DNA of 64,000 nucleotides. Source: Microbacterium sp. LWO12-1.2. GTDB taxonomy: Bacteria; Actinomycetota; Actinomycetes; Actinomycetales; Microbacteriaceae. The stretch covers positions 1,488,001-1,552,000 of the forward strand of contig NZ_JBEGII010000001.1 of NCBI RefSeq assembly GCF_040675875.1, in the 5' to 3' direction. The position numbers were made by a program, and so were the translations under genes. A model generated the notes under the pieces. It was not told where the DNA came from. It was given only the letters and a program-made list of their open reading frames with translations, and searched no databases. Each line of letters starts with the position of its first letter. The first letter of the stretch is position 1. Shown here piece by piece: positions 18,380 through 27,103 of the stretch.

Positions 18380-19365
18380 CGGATCACTTCACTTTCCACG
18401 TCCCACATCCGGTACGAGATGATCGCTCCCACCGGAAAGACTTCGTCTGCCTTGATAGCGGTCCGCTCGACTCCGACGATCCGTCCGGTCTCGAGCGACA
18501 CGAGCACGACGTCCTTGGCTCCCCCATCGGGAGCGAGGAACTGGATACCCGCCACAGGTCGGCCGAGTCGGTCCGTCGAGTCACCGAGCGCCACTCCTTC
18601 GCCGGTCGCCTCGAGAAGCGAGAGGACCTCCCGGTGCTGCGCGTTGGTCAGCGTCCACATGTCGAACGTCGAGGTGAGCGCCGCTTCGATGTCGAAGGCG
18701 GTCGGCTCTGCAGGCATTCCGAACGCGGAGAGCAGGGCGAGGACATCGTCGCGCGAATCGCCGGGGATCTCGCTCCAGGGCGGCTCGAAATCTCCGGGCG
18801 CCATGATCAGGTCCGATACGACATCGCCGCTGCTGCTCACCTCGGCGCTGTTGTTCGCCACCGCATCCGTGGGGTCGTAGGGGACGCCACGGACGATGGT
18901 CATTCGTCCGGAACCGTCCGGATTCCACGTGAGCTCGGAGAGCTGCGGGGTGACCTGTGTGTTCTCGTCGACCACGTCGACGGAGAACCCCCACGACGCG
19001 GCGTGCACAAGGCGCAGAGGAGTGGCGGGGCCTGCGACAGCGACGAGATCCTCCTCCGCCGTCTCAACGATCTCGGCGATCGTGGAGGAACCCTCGAAGG
19101 CGAGTGGTGTCGGGGTGCCGGCGGAGGCCGTCTCCTGCGGCAGGAGCATCGCAACGGCGAAGATTGCCGAGGCACCGACGGCGATCGCACCAGACGCCCA
19201 TCCCACCGCGCGGGAGTGAGTCCGTCGCGTCGAGCGACTCTTGCGCAGAATACGGTCACGGGTTGCGAGCGCCCGAGCGTCGGGGGCCGCGTCGCGCGGG
19301 GTACGCGCCGGATCGGCCTCCATCAGCGCTCGTTCGAGCACAGCCCCGTCACCCCTCACGCTCAC
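18376..19365 (-). CDS. membrane-anchored anti-sigma-like protein, CU044_5270-like (first copy)
   Basis: A 329-aa protein with an N-terminal cytoplasmic part, one transmembrane helix (~53-75) and a long outer domain. The outer domain ends in WTLTNAQHREVLSLLEATG...DRLGRPVAGI and TGRIVGVER, paralogous to the protein at 16833-17861. The start is GTG 19365, directly preceded by GGAGGGGG; a longer frame to 19803 runs inside the sigma gene and is rejected. The gene starts 17 nt inside the sigma gene, indicating translational coupling. A role as membrane anti-sigma/sensor is inferred from topology and pairing. Its TGA overlaps the start of the secreted I36-like gene. Confidence 0.72.
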   Translation of the reverse strand: MSVRGDGAVLERALMEADPARTPRDAAPDARALATRDRILRKSRSTRRTHSRAVGWASGAIAVGASAIFAVAMLLPQETASAGTPTPLAFEGSSTIAEIVETAEEDLVAVAGPATPLRLVHAASWGFSVDVVDENTQVTPQLSELTWNPDGSGRMTIVRGVPYDPTDAVANNSAEVSSSGDVVSDLIMAPGDFEPPWSEIPGDSRDDVLALLSAFGMPAEPTAFDIEAALTSTFDMWTLTNAQHREVLSLLEATGEGVALGDSTDRLGRPVAGIQFLAPDGGAKDVVLVSLETGRIVGVERTAIKADEVFPVGAIISYRMWDVESEVIR

Positions 19366-19900
19366 TCGCCCCCTCCAGGCCCAGCGCATCCCGCATTCGC
19401 TTCTCTGCGCGGCGCAACATCGTCCGCACACTGCGACGCGGATACCGAAGCAGCTCCGAGATCTCCCCCTCGGTGAGCCCGTCCCAGTATGCCAGCATGA
19501 TGATACGCCGTTGACGCGTGGTGAGGACACCCAAAGCACGCAGCACGCTGTCACGATCCGGCATCTGATCGGCCGCGAGATCGACCGTGCCCGCCTCCTC
19601 GGAGGTGCCGGCCATGCCGTGGTGCATCGCATCGAGAACAGCCGATCTGCTCGTCGCACGGCCCGACCGGGCGCGCAGCTCGCGATCGGCTGCACGGAAC
19701 AACCAGACTCTGCCCATCGGCCTGGCGACATCCAACCGCGTCCACGCTTCGAGGAACACCGCGGAGACGATCTCGGTGACTTCGTCGTCATCCGCGACGA
19801 CACCCTCGACGTGGTGCCGCAGGGCGGCCCAGTGGGCGTCGAACACTCGTGTGAAGACCTGATCCTGCAGCGAGTTCGGGTCTGCGCTGCGATCGGTCAT
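19349..19900 (-). CDS. ECF-type RNA polymerase sigma factor (first copy)
   Basis: A 183-aa sigma factor with region 2 segment VTEIVSAVFLEAWTRLDVA (~41-60) and region 4 segment LTTRQRRIIMLAYWDGLTEGEISELL with recognition helix RYPRRSVRTMLRRAEKRM (~125-170). The linker between is poorly conserved. Paralogous throughout to the sigma at 16261-16836. It lies 54 nt downstream of era on the same strand, so it may be reached by read-through from the hrcA-era operon as well as by its own promoter. It is followed by an overlapping anti-sigma gene. ECF sigmas usually activate their own operon, but no promoter motif could be recognised. Confidence 0.86.
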   Translation of the reverse strand: MTDRSADPNSLQDQVFTRVFDAHWAALRHHVEGVVADDDEVTEIVSAVFLEAWTRLDVARPMGRVWLFRAADRELRARSGRATSRSAVLDAMHHGMAGTSEEAGTVDLAADQMPDRDSVLRALGVLTTRQRRIIMLAYWDGLTEGEISELLRYPRRSVRTMLRRAEKRMRDALGLEGASEREG

Positions 19901-19954
19901 CCCGGTGAGGTCGGCGGCCTCCCCGCCGCCGTCGATCCGTCTCTCGGGCTCATG

Positions 19955-20851
19955 TCAGAATCCGAGCCTGCCCAGCTGCTTCGGGTCGCGCTGCCACTCC
20001 TTGGCGACCTTCACGTGCAGTCCGAGGAACACACGGGTTCCGAGGAGCTCCTCGATCCCGCCGCGCGCGCGGGCACCGACGTCGCGCAGCCGCTTGCCCT
20101 TGTGGCCGATGATGATCGCCTTCTGGCTGTCGCGCTCGACGACGATCTGCGCATGCACATCGGTGAGGTCGCTGTCCTCGCGTCGAGAGACCTCGTCGAC
20201 GATCACGGCGATCGAGTGCGGCAGTTCATCGCGGACGCCCTCGAGCGCCGCCTCCCGGATCATCTCGGCGATCCGATCCTCCTGCGACTCATCGGTCGTG
20301 ATGCCCTCTTCGTACAGGGGCGGGCCCTTCGGCATCAGGCTCAGCAGCTCATCGGCGAGCACCTCGAGCTGATCGCGGGTGAGCGCCGACAGCGGCACCA
20401 CCGCCGCCCAGTCCTCGCGGAGCGCATCGACTTCGAGCAGTCGCTCGGTGATGTCGTCTCGCCCCGCCGCATCGGTCTTGGTGACGATCGCGACCTTCTT
20501 GGCTCGCGGATACCCGTCCAGCGAGGCCACGATACGACGGTCCCCCGGCCCGACCTTCTCGGTCGCCGGCACACAGAATCCGATCACGTCGACGTCACCG
20601 AGCACCTGGTCGACGAGGTCGTTGAGACGCTCGCCGAGCAACGTGCGGGGCTTGTGGATGCCCGGAGTGTCGACGATCACGAGCTGCCCCTCCGGGCGGT
20701 TCACGATCCCGCGGATCGCGCGCCGCGTCGTCTGCGGCTTCTCGCTGGTGATCGCGATCTTCTCTCCCACCAGCGCATTGGTCAGTGTGGACTTGCCCAC
20801 ATTCGGGCGCCCGACGAAGGTCACGAACCCACTTCGCGTCTGCTCAGTCAT
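19955..20851 (-). CDS. era: GTPase Era
   Basis: Essential GTPase for 16S rRNA maturation and 30S assembly. The G domain has G1 GRPNVGKS (14-21), G2 around KPQTTRR, G3 DTPG and G4 TKTD (a variant of NKxD). The C-terminal KH domain has IIIGHKGKRLRDVGARAR. 298 aa is standard. The start is ATG 20851 with AGGGAG upstream, overlapping the CNNM gene's end by 8 nt; a longer frame to 21103 lies within that gene. Last of the hrcA-to-era series. G4 with Thr in place of Asn is seen in other actinobacterial Era proteins. Confidence 0.96.
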   Translation of the reverse strand: MTEQTRSGFVTFVGRPNVGKSTLTNALVGEKIAITSEKPQTTRRAIRGIVNRPEGQLVIVDTPGIHKPRTLLGERLNDLVDQVLGDVDVIGFCVPATEKVGPGDRRIVASLDGYPRAKKVAIVTKTDAAGRDDITERLLEVDALREDWAAVVPLSALTRDQLEVLADELLSLMPKGPPLYEEGITTDESQEDRIAEMIREAALEGVRDELPHSIAVIVDEVSRREDSDLTDVHAQIVVERDSQKAIIIGHKGKRLRDVGARARGGIEELLGTRVFLGLHVKVAKEWQRDPKQLGRLGF

Positions 20852-22139
20852 CGCGTCGCTCTCCCTCATCCTCTGTCGATTCCGCATCGACGGCTGCTCG
20901 TTCGACGAACACCGTCGCAATTCCCCGTCCACGCCCGCGCGAGGCACCTCCGGTGAGCACCAGACCGTGGACCGTCGCTGTCGCACCGGGCTGCGGAACC
21001 TGCCCGAGAGCCTTGCCGAGCAGTCCGCCGATCGAGTCGACGTCTTCATCCTCGAGCTCGAGTCCGAAGAGGTCGCCCACGTCCTCCAGCGAGAGCCGGG
21101 CACTCACGCGGTATCGTCCGTCACCGAGTTCGACGAACTCAGCGGATACCTGATCGTACTCGTCCGAGATCTCTCCCACGAGCTCCTCGATCAGATCCTC
21201 GAGGGTCACCAGTCCCGAGATCCCGCCGTGCTCGTCGATCACGAGGCACACATGCACCGCGTCGCGCTTCATCTGCTGCAGCAATGTCTCGGCGCGCATC
21301 GACTCGGGAACGAATGTCGCAGGTCGGGAGATCGGCCGGATGGATGCCGTGCGCCACGCGTTCTCATCGCGGAATGCGAACTGCACCAGATCCTTGAGAT
21401 ACAGCACGCCCACCACGTCATCGGCATCATCATCGACGACCGGCATGCGCGAGACGCCCCGGTTCAGGAACAGCGCCATGGCCTCGCTCGTCGACGCGGT
21501 GGCGTCGACCGTCACCATCTCCGTGCGAGGAACCATCACGGCGCGCACGAACTGGTCGGTGAAGTCGAACACCGAATGGATCAGGTCGCGGTCGTCCGCC
21601 TCGATGAGGTCGTTGGATGCCGCCTCATCGACCATGCTGAGCAGTTGCTCCTCCGAGCTGAACGAGCTGCGACCGGCCCCTGGGGTGACCCGGTTGCCGA
21701 GGGCGACCAGGCCCTGCGCGATCGGTCCGAGGAAGATCCGCAGTCCTCTGACGACCGGGGCGTTCGCGCGCAGCAGCCCATCGGCGTGGTCGCGTCCGAA
21801 GGTGCGGGGGCTCGCACCGACCAGCACGAAGCTGATGCCGGTCATCAGCACGGCGGCAGCGAGCATCGCCCACCAGATGTTGTCGAACAGGAACATGAAC
21901 GCGACGGTCACGAGCACGGCGGCCGCGGTCTCCGCCAGCACGCGGATGAACGCGACGGCGTTGACGTGGGCATCCGGGTCAGCGGCGATGCGCGCCAGCT
22001 GGCGAGCGTTGCGCCCTTCGCTGCCCATCTCCTCGAGGTCTGACCGCGACGAGACACCGAATGCCGCGTCGATGGCGGCCATGAGACCACCGAAGGCGAC
22101 GAGCAGGACGGCGCCGGCGAGGAGGAAGGCCGCTGTCAT
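20844..22139 (-). CDS. CNNM/CorC-type hemolysin-family membrane protein with CBS domains
   Basis: A 431-aa protein with a DUF21/CNNM transmembrane domain (~1-150, with helices near 1-20, 65-85 and 92-112), followed by a tandem CBS pair. The CBS region includes MVPRTEMVTVD...SRMPVVDDDADDVVGVLYLKDL and HVCLVIDEHGGISGLVTLEDLIEELVGEI. A CorC_HlyC C-terminal domain (~340-415) with RVSARLSLEDVGDLFGLEL follows. Relatives act in Mg2+/Co2+ efflux or homeostasis; 'hemolysin' is a historical label. It overlaps ybeY (ATGA) and era, and the ybeY-CNNM-era linkage is conserved in many bacteria. Confidence 0.93.
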   Translation of the reverse strand: MTAAFLLAGAVLLVAFGGLMAAIDAAFGVSSRSDLEEMGSEGRNARQLARIAADPDAHVNAVAFIRVLAETAAAVLVTVAFMFLFDNIWWAMLAAAVLMTGISFVLVGASPRTFGRDHADGLLRANAPVVRGLRIFLGPIAQGLVALGNRVTPGAGRSSFSSEEQLLSMVDEAASNDLIEADDRDLIHSVFDFTDQFVRAVMVPRTEMVTVDATASTSEAMALFLNRGVSRMPVVDDDADDVVGVLYLKDLVQFAFRDENAWRTASIRPISRPATFVPESMRAETLLQQMKRDAVHVCLVIDEHGGISGLVTLEDLIEELVGEISDEYDQVSAEFVELGDGRYRVSARLSLEDVGDLFGLELEDEDVDSIGGLLGKALGQVPQPGATATVHGLVLTGGASRGRGRGIATVFVERAAVDAESTEDEGERRDD

Positions 22140-22594
22140 CGTCGGCGTTCAGACGCAGCGAAGCCTTCGATGAGCTGCTTCTGGAGTCCGAACATCTCAC
22201 GCTCCTCGTCGGGCTCGGCGTGATCGAACCCGAGGAGGTGCAGCAGCCCGTGGGTGGTGAGCAGGATCAGCTCGTCCATCAGCGTGTGCTTCGCCGCCTG
22301 GGCCTGCGTCTCCGCGACTTGCGGGCAGAGCACGATGTCGCCGAGCAGACCGGGTGCCGTGGGACGATCCTCGGTGCCCGGGCGCAGCTCGTCCATCGGG
22401 AAGCTGAGCACATCGGTGGGCCCGGGCTCATCCATCCACTGCACGTGCAGTGCTTCCATGGCGCCCTCGTCGACGAGCACGATCGCGACCTCGGCGTCGG
22501 GGCTGACATGCAGCTGCGCGAGGTTGTAGTCGGTCAGCCGCTGCAGCACGGTCTCGTCGACGTCGATGGCCGACTCGTTGTTGATCTCGATCAT
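22136..22594 (-). CDS. ybeY: endoribonuclease YbeY
   Basis: Single-strand endoribonuclease acting in 16S rRNA 3'-end maturation and ribosome quality control. The zinc site is HGLLHLLGFDH (three His in the H-x3-H-x5-H pattern, ~residues 115-125), and DVLSFPMDE sits in the central sheet. 152 aa is normal. It overlaps phoH and the CNNM gene at both ends by ATGA, so translation is tightly coupled. The linkage phoH-ybeY-CNNM-era places it with ribosome assembly functions. Confidence 0.96.
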   Translation of the reverse strand: MIEINNESAIDVDETVLQRLTDYNLAQLHVSPDAEVAIVLVDEGAMEALHVQWMDEPGPTDVLSFPMDELRPGTEDRPTAPGLLGDIVLCPQVAETQAQAAKHTLMDELILLTTHGLLHLLGFDHAEPDEEREMFGLQKQLIEGFAASERRR

Positions 22595-23718
22595 GAGAGT
22601 CCTCGTTTCGGCGCACGGTCGCGCGGTCCTGGTCGCTGGGCGCCGCGGCGGTCCCGAGAATCCGGTCCCTGAGCCTGTCGAAGGGCCGCCGCCTGCTCGC
22701 GCTCGAAGCGCTGCGCTGTGCGCTTCTCGTCGTACTCGCTGTACGCATCCACGATGCGCCCGACGAGAGAGTGCCGCACGACGTCGTCGCTCGTGAGTCG
22801 CGAGAAATGGATGTCGTCGATGCCGTCCAGGACACGCGTCACGAGCCGCAGCCCCGACGATCCCTGTGGCAGGTCGACCTGGGTGATGTCACCGGTGACG
22901 ACCATCCGCGTGCCGAAGCCCAACCGCGTCAGGAACATCTTCATCTGCTCGGGGGTGGTGTTCTGCGCTTCGTCGAGCACCACGAACGAGTCGTTCAGGG
23001 TGCGTCCGCGCATGTAGGCGAGCGGAGCGACCTCGATCGTCCCCGACGCCATCAGGCGCGGCACGATCTCGGGGTCCATCATCTCGTTCAGCGCGTCGTA
23101 GAGCGGGCGCAGATACGGGTCGATCTTGTCGGTCAGTGTGCCGGGCAGGAAGCCCAGGCGCTCCCCCGCCTCGACGGCGGGACGCGTCAGGATGATGCGC
23201 GTGACCTCTTTGCGCTGCAGCGCCTGCACGGCCTTCGCCATCGCGAGATAGGTCTTGCCCGTACCTGCGGGACCGATGCCGAACACGATCGTGTTCTCCT
23301 CGATCGCGTCGACGTACTCCTTCTGACCCAGCGTCTTGGGACGGATCACCTTGCCACGGGTCGAGAGGATCGCCTCGCCCAGCACCTCGCTCGGACGCGG
23401 TCCGCCGTCGCGTCGCAGCAGCCGCGCCGAGTTCGTCACGTCGCTCGGTGCCAGATCATGTCCGGCCTTCGTCATCGCCAGCAGTTCGTCGACGAGCTTC
23501 TTCGCGTTCGCGACCTCCGAGACGCCGCCGCTGAGCGTGATCTCGTTGCCGCGCACCAGCACCTGCACGTCGCGATGCTCCTTCTCGAGCATCCGCAGCA
23601 GGCGGTCCTGCGGTCCGAGCAGCTGCACCATGGCCACGCCATCCGCGTAGATCTTCTCGACGGCCTCCGGCTCGCGCCCTCTCAGGCTGCGCTCCACCGG
23701 TTCGTGATTGTCAGGCAC
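22591..23718 (-). CDS. phoH: PhoH-like ATPase with repeat-encoded tail
   Basis: A PhoH-family ATPase thought to act with YbeY in RNA metabolism. Walker A is GPAGTGKT (149-156) and Walker B lies in FVVLDEAQNTTPEQMK, followed by MVVTGDITQVDLP. An N-terminal KH-like segment (~45-85) precedes. The start is GTG 23718, overlapping the HIT gene by 8 nt. At 375 aa it is about 30 residues longer than many relatives. The last ~35 residues are low-complexity, and LRQAQGP is the translation of the dispersed repeat copy at 22664-22687, so the natural tail appears to have been extended by the repeat. Confidence 0.94.
   Translation of the reverse strand: MPDNHEPVERSLRGREPEAVEKIYADGVAMVQLLGPQDRLLRMLEKEHRDVQVLVRGNEITLSGGVSEVANAKKLVDELLAMTKAGHDLAPSDVTNSARLLRRDGGPRPSEVLGEAILSTRGKVIRPKTLGQKEYVDAIEENTIVFGIGPAGTGKTYLAMAKAVQALQRKEVTRIILTRPAVEAGERLGFLPGTLTDKIDPYLRPLYDALNEMMDPEIVPRLMASGTIEVAPLAYMRGRTLNDSFVVLDEAQNTTPEQMKMFLTRLGFGTRMVVTGDITQVDLPQGSSGLRLVTRVLDGIDDIHFSRLTSDDVVRHSLVGRIVDAYSEYDEKRTAQRFEREQAAALRQAQGPDSRDRRGAQRPGPRDRAPKRGLS
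22664..22687. repeat. solo copy of the dispersed repeat inside phoH
   Basis: The 24 bp here (GGTCCCTGAGCCTGTCGAAG + GGCC) are identical to 35564-35587, the left border of the GIY-YIG element. The copy is in the 3' end of phoH and keeps the frame open, adding LRQAQGP on the minus strand. Confidence 0.9.
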
Positions 23719-24061
23719 CGACGCTCTTCTCGGTCAAGCCGCCACCCAGAACGTGGGCGTGGACGTGGAAAACGGTCTGTCCGGCGTTCGCACCGGTGTT
23801 GAACACCAGGCGGAAGTCGCCATCGGAGGTGTGCTGCTCCGCCAGCTGCTTCGCGAAGGCGATGAGCTCGGCGAGGAGCCCGGCGTCACCGGCTGCGAGT
23901 TCGGTCACATCGCGGTAGTCGGCGGTCTTCGGGATCACGAGGAGATGCACGGGCGCCTGCGGCGCGATGTCGCGCACGGCGAACAGCCGATCGGTCTCAC
24001 CGATGATCTCGGCAGGGATCTCCCCGGTCAGGATGCGCGTGAAGATCGAGGGTTCCGTCAT
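23711..24061 (-). CDS. HIT family nucleotide-binding hydrolase
   Basis: A 116-aa HIT-domain protein. The active-site motif is HVHAHV (His99, His101, His103; the middle histidine of HxHxH is the nucleophile), preceded by VFNTGANAGQTVFH. N-terminal SIFTRILTGEIPAEII is typical of the Hint/PKCI branch, which hydrolyses purine nucleoside phosphoramidates. It sits between rsmE and phoH in a conserved actinobacterial order; its contribution there is unknown. The stop overlaps the phoH start. Confidence 0.93.
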   Translation of the reverse strand: MTEPSIFTRILTGEIPAEIIGETDRLFAVRDIAPQAPVHLLVIPKTADYRDVTELAAGDAGLLAELIAFAKQLAEQHTSDGDFRLVFNTGANAGQTVFHVHAHVLGGGLTEKSVGA

Positions 24062-24106
24062 GGGATCAAGTCTACTGACCGCTGTGTGCAGCGTGCGTGG
24101 CGTCGC

Positions 24107-24835
24107 TCACCAACGGCCGAGCGCCACCGACAGCACCGCGATCGCCGCGGGCCCCGCTGTGGAGGTGCGCAGCACGGTATCGCCGAGCAGCGCACGCTCG
24201 GCTCCGGCGTCCGTGAGACGGGTCAACTCCTCTGGGGCGATGCCGCCCTCCGGCCCCACCACCAGCACGAGGTCGCGACCGTCGGAGACGATCTCGGACA
24301 GCCTTCCGGTCGCGGTCGGATCCATCAGCAGCACGCGTTGCGTCGCGGCCCTCTCCGCGAGCTGCGCTGTCGTGACGGGCGCAGCGACCTCAGGAACCCA
24401 GGCACGATGGGCCTGCTTCGCGGCCTCTCGCACGATCGATGCCCAGCGTTCACGACCCTTCACCGCTTTGGCGCCTTCCCAGCGGGAGATGCTCCGGCTC
24501 GCTTGCCAGGGCACGATCTCGTCGACGCCGAGTTCACACGCCGCCTGCACCGCCAATTCGTCGCGGTCGCCCTTGGCGAGAGCCTGGACGAGCACGATGC
24601 GCGGGGTCGGGGCCGGATGCTCCGCACGCTCCGAGATCCGCACGTCGACCTGCGCCGGAGACACCCCCTCGGCGACACCGGAGAGCCAGACTCCCTCACC
24701 GTCACCGATCGTGATCGCTTCTCCGACCCGCAGCCGACGCACGACCGCGGCATGCTTCGCCTCGGCGCCGGTCAGCGACACGATGTCTCCGACGGCAGCG
24801 TCCGACGCCGACTCGAGCAGGAAGTGCAGGGCCAT
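24107..24835 (-). CDS. rsmE: 16S rRNA m3U1498 methyltransferase
   Basis: A SPOUT-class enzyme, cytoplasmic, that methylates N3 of U1498 in 16S rRNA. The N-terminal PUA-like part has VSLTGAEAKHAAVVRRLRVGE (~18-38). The C-terminal knot has LVLVVGPEGGIAPEEL and LLGDTVLRTSTAGPAAIAVL, the SAM-binding trefoil motifs. 242 aa is standard. It begins 3 nt after dnaJ ends, and the dnaJ-rsmE pair is common in actinobacteria. A 45-nt gap precedes the HIT gene. Confidence 0.95.
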   Translation of the reverse strand: MALHFLLESASDAAVGDIVSLTGAEAKHAAVVRRLRVGEAITIGDGEGVWLSGVAEGVSPAQVDVRISERAEHPAPTPRIVLVQALAKGDRDELAVQAACELGVDEIVPWQASRSISRWEGAKAVKGRERWASIVREAAKQAHRAWVPEVAAPVTTAQLAERAATQRVLLMDPTATGRLSEIVSDGRDLVLVVGPEGGIAPEELTRLTDAGAERALLGDTVLRTSTAGPAAIAVLSVALGRW

Positions 24836-24838
24836 CAG

Positions 24839-25957
24839 TCAGTGCTGTCCGCGGAACCGGTCGCGCAGCTTCGAGAACAGTCCCTGCTGGAACTGGGCGA
24901 GCTGCGGGCCCGGGGCCTTCGCCTTCTTCGCGAAGTCCTCGATCAGCGCGCGCTGCGCCGAGTCGAGCTTCGTCGGCGTCACGACCTGCACGCCCACGCG
25001 GAGGTCGCCGCGCTGGGTGCCGCGGAGCGGAGTGATCCCACGCCCTTTGATCGTCAGCACGTCTCCGGACTGCACACCGGGGCGGATCTCGAGGTCCACC
25101 TCGCCGTCCAGCCCTTGGATCGCGGTCTCGGTGCCGAGGATCGCGTCGGTCATCGACACCTCGAGCGTCGCGAGCAGGTCATCGCCGTCACGGCTGAACG
25201 CGGCGTGCGGGTTCACGGTGACCTCGACGTACAGATCCCCGTTGGGGCCGCCGGCCTTGCCGACCTCACCCGAACCGGGGAGCTGCAGGCGCAGACCGGT
25301 CTCGACGCCGGCCGGGATGTCGAGCGACACGGTGCGCCGCGAGCGGACACGCCCCTGGCCGCCACAGGTTCCACACGGGTACGGGATCGTGGTGCCGTAG
25401 CCCTCGCATGTACCGCAGGGCTGCGAGGTGACGACATTGCCGAGCAGACTGCGCACCTGGCGCTGCACGTGGCCGGAGCCGCCGCAGATGTCGCAGGTGA
25501 CGGGCGATGTGCCCTCTTGGCAGCACGAACCCTGACAGGTCTCACACAGCACGGCCGTGTCGACGTCGATGTCACGGTGGGCGCCGAACACGACGTCGCC
25601 GAGGTCGAGCGTCACGCGCACGAGGGCATCCTGGCCGCGCTCACGACGCGAGCGCGGCCGTCCGCCGCGTCCGCCGCCCTGTGCGGCTCCGAAGAACGTC
25701 TCGAAGATGTCGCCGAAGCCGCCGAACCCTCCGAAGTTCCCGGCCGCACCGTCTCCGCCGCCCATGTCGTAGCGACGGCGCGACTCGTCGTCGCTGAGCA
25801 CGTCGTACGCGTGGGTGACGAGCTTGAACTGCTCTGCGGCGTCCTCCCCCGGATTCACATCCGGGTGCAGCTGCCGTGCCAGGCGTCGGTACGCCTTCTT
25901 GATCTCATCGATGGAAGCGTCCCGGGACACCCCGAGAACCTCATAGTGGTCCGCCAC
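24839..25957 (-). CDS. dnaJ: chaperone DnaJ (hrcA-linked DnaJ2 type)
   Basis: Hsp40 co-chaperone of DnaK. The J domain has [12 protein letters not shown] (HPD at 31-33), then a G/F-rich linker (~66-100) and four zinc-binding repeats between Cys138 and Cys198. The first repeat, CETCQGSC, departs from CxxCxGxG in its final Gly, as in other actinobacterial DnaJ2 proteins. Two C-terminal substrate-binding domains follow. The start is GTG 25957, with AAAGG upstream. Located 41 nt after hrcA, so expected to be HrcA/CIRCE-regulated and heat-inducible. Confidence 0.95.
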   Translation of the reverse strand: MADHYEVLGVSRDASIDEIKKAYRRLARQLHPDVNPGEDAAEQFKLVTHAYDVLSDDESRRRYDMGGGDGAAGNFGGFGGFGDIFETFFGAAQGGGRGGRPRSRRERGQDALVRVTLDLGDVVFGAHRDIDVDTAVLCETCQGSCCQEGTSPVTCDICGGSGHVQRQVRSLLGNVVTSQPCGTCEGYGTTIPYPCGTCGGQGRVRSRRTVSLDIPAGVETGLRLQLPGSGEVGKAGGPNGDLYVEVTVNPHAAFSRDGDDLLATLEVSMTDAILGTETAIQGLDGEVDLEIRPGVQSGDVLTIKGRGITPLRGTQRGDLRVGVQVVTPTKLDSAQRALIEDFAKKAKAPGPQLAQFQQGLFSKLRDRFRGQH

Positions 25958-25998
25958 AATCGCCTTTCTGCGTGTGTCTGTCGTCTGGGAGCCGCGTG

Positions 25999-27030
25999 TC
26001 AGCGACTCGCCTCGTCCTCATCGAGCATCCGCGTCAGATAACGGGCGACCGCCCGCGCTGCCGCGAGATTGCTCGGATAATCCATGCGCGTCGGTCCCAT
26101 CACACCGACACGAGCCATCCCGCTGGGGGCGGCGTAGTTGCTCGCGACGATCGACGCCTCACCGAGACCGAACGGCGCATTCTCCGTGCCGATGCTGGCC
26201 GCGAGGCCGTGCTCGTCGGTCACCATCTCGCTCATCAGCCGCAACAGGGTCACCTGCTCCTCGATCGCCTCGAGCAGCGGATGGATGCTGCCGCGGAAGT
26301 CCTGCTCACGGCGGGCGAGCGTGGCCGCGCCTGCCATGACGAGCTTCTCCTGACGGAACTCGCCCAGCTCGTCGATCACGATCGCGGCGAGCGTGCGCAA
26401 TGCCGCATCGTTCGGGGTGTCGACGGTGGCGAGAAGGTTCTGCAGGCGGTCTGCGGCGTCACTCACGGCACGACCGGTGATCAATGCGGACAGCCGCGCG
26501 CGCAGCAGAGCCAGGTCCGCCTCGTCGACCTCGACCGGAAGCGGGGCCATCCGCTGCGAGACACCGCCGGCGTCGGTCACGAGAACGATCAGGAGCCTGT
26601 TGGGCGCCAACGCGACGAGTTCGAGGTGCGTGAGGTGCGCACGGGCGAAGGAGGGGTACTGGGCCAGCGCCACCTGGCCGGTGAGCTGGGTGAGCACACG
26701 CACGGTGCGCGCCATCAGATCGTCGAGATCGGAGGGCTCGGCGAGGAACGACTCGATCGCTGAACGCTGCGCCGCTGACATCGGTCGGAGCTGGGCGAGA
26801 TGGTTGACGAAGACGCGATAGCCCTTGTCCGTCGGCACCCGGCCTGAAGAGGTGTGCGGAGCGGTGATCAGCTCCTCGTCCTCGAGAAGAGCCATGTCGT
26901 TGCGGATCGTGGCCGCGGACACCCCGAACGAATGCCTGTCGACGATCGAGCGACTGCCGACGGGTTCATGGGTCTCGACGTAGTCCTGCACGATCGCGCG
27001 GAGAACCTGGAGTCCTCGCTCTGTGACCAT
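25999..27030 (-). CDS. hrcA: heat-inducible transcription repressor HrcA
   Basis: Represses class I heat-shock genes by binding CIRCE. The N-terminal winged helix begins [22 protein letters not shown] and continues [22 protein letters not shown] (~1-60), followed by [16 protein letters not shown]; the GAF-like dimer domain fills the rest. 343 aa is normal. The ATG 27030 has GGAAGGAG upstream, and a CIRCE element lies 15 nt before the start, so it autoregulates the hrcA-dnaJ operon and possibly the genes down to era. Confidence 0.96.
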   Translation of the reverse strand: MVTERGLQVLRAIVQDYVETHEPVGSRSIVDRHSFGVSAATIRNDMALLEDEELITAPHTSSGRVPTDKGYRVFVNHLAQLRPMSAAQRSAIESFLAEPSDLDDLMARTVRVLTQLTGQVALAQYPSFARAHLTHLELVALAPNRLLIVLVTDAGGVSQRMAPLPVEVDEADLALLRARLSALITGRAVSDAADRLQNLLATVDTPNDAALRTLAAIVIDELGEFRQEKLVMAGAATLARREQDFRGSIHPLLEAIEEQVTLLRLMSEMVTDEHGLAASIGTENAPFGLGEASIVASNYAAPSGMARVGVMGPTRMDYPSNLAAARAVARYLTRMLDEDEASR

Positions 27031-27045
27031 CGACTTCTCCTTCCG

Positions 27046-27072
27046 CTGGCACTCGGATACTCAGAGTGCCAA
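27046..27072 (-). promoter_or_regulatory. CIRCE operator of hrcA
   Basis: Inverted repeat TTGGCACTC-N9-GAGTGCCAG (minus strand), close to the CIRCE consensus TTAGCACTC-N9-GAGTGCTAA, with the exact 9-bp spacer. It lies between the -10 candidate and the hrcA ribosome-binding site, a position where bound HrcA blocks transcription initiation. Confidence 0.93.
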
Positions 27073-27077
27073 TTCTA
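27072..27077 (-). promoter_or_regulatory. candidate -10 element of the hrcA operon
   Basis: Minus-strand TAGAAT matches five of six bases of TATAAT. A start site about seven bases downstream would fall inside the CIRCE operator. No clear -35 is visible. Confidence 0.5.
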
Positions 27078-27103
27078 CCGGTGCGCGGAGCATTCCGCCC
27101 GTC

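Noticed and set aside
25375..25545. Degenerate first zinc repeat of DnaJ (CETCQGSC) as a possible loss of function
   Set aside because: Similar deviations are usual in hrcA-linked actinobacterial DnaJ2 proteins.
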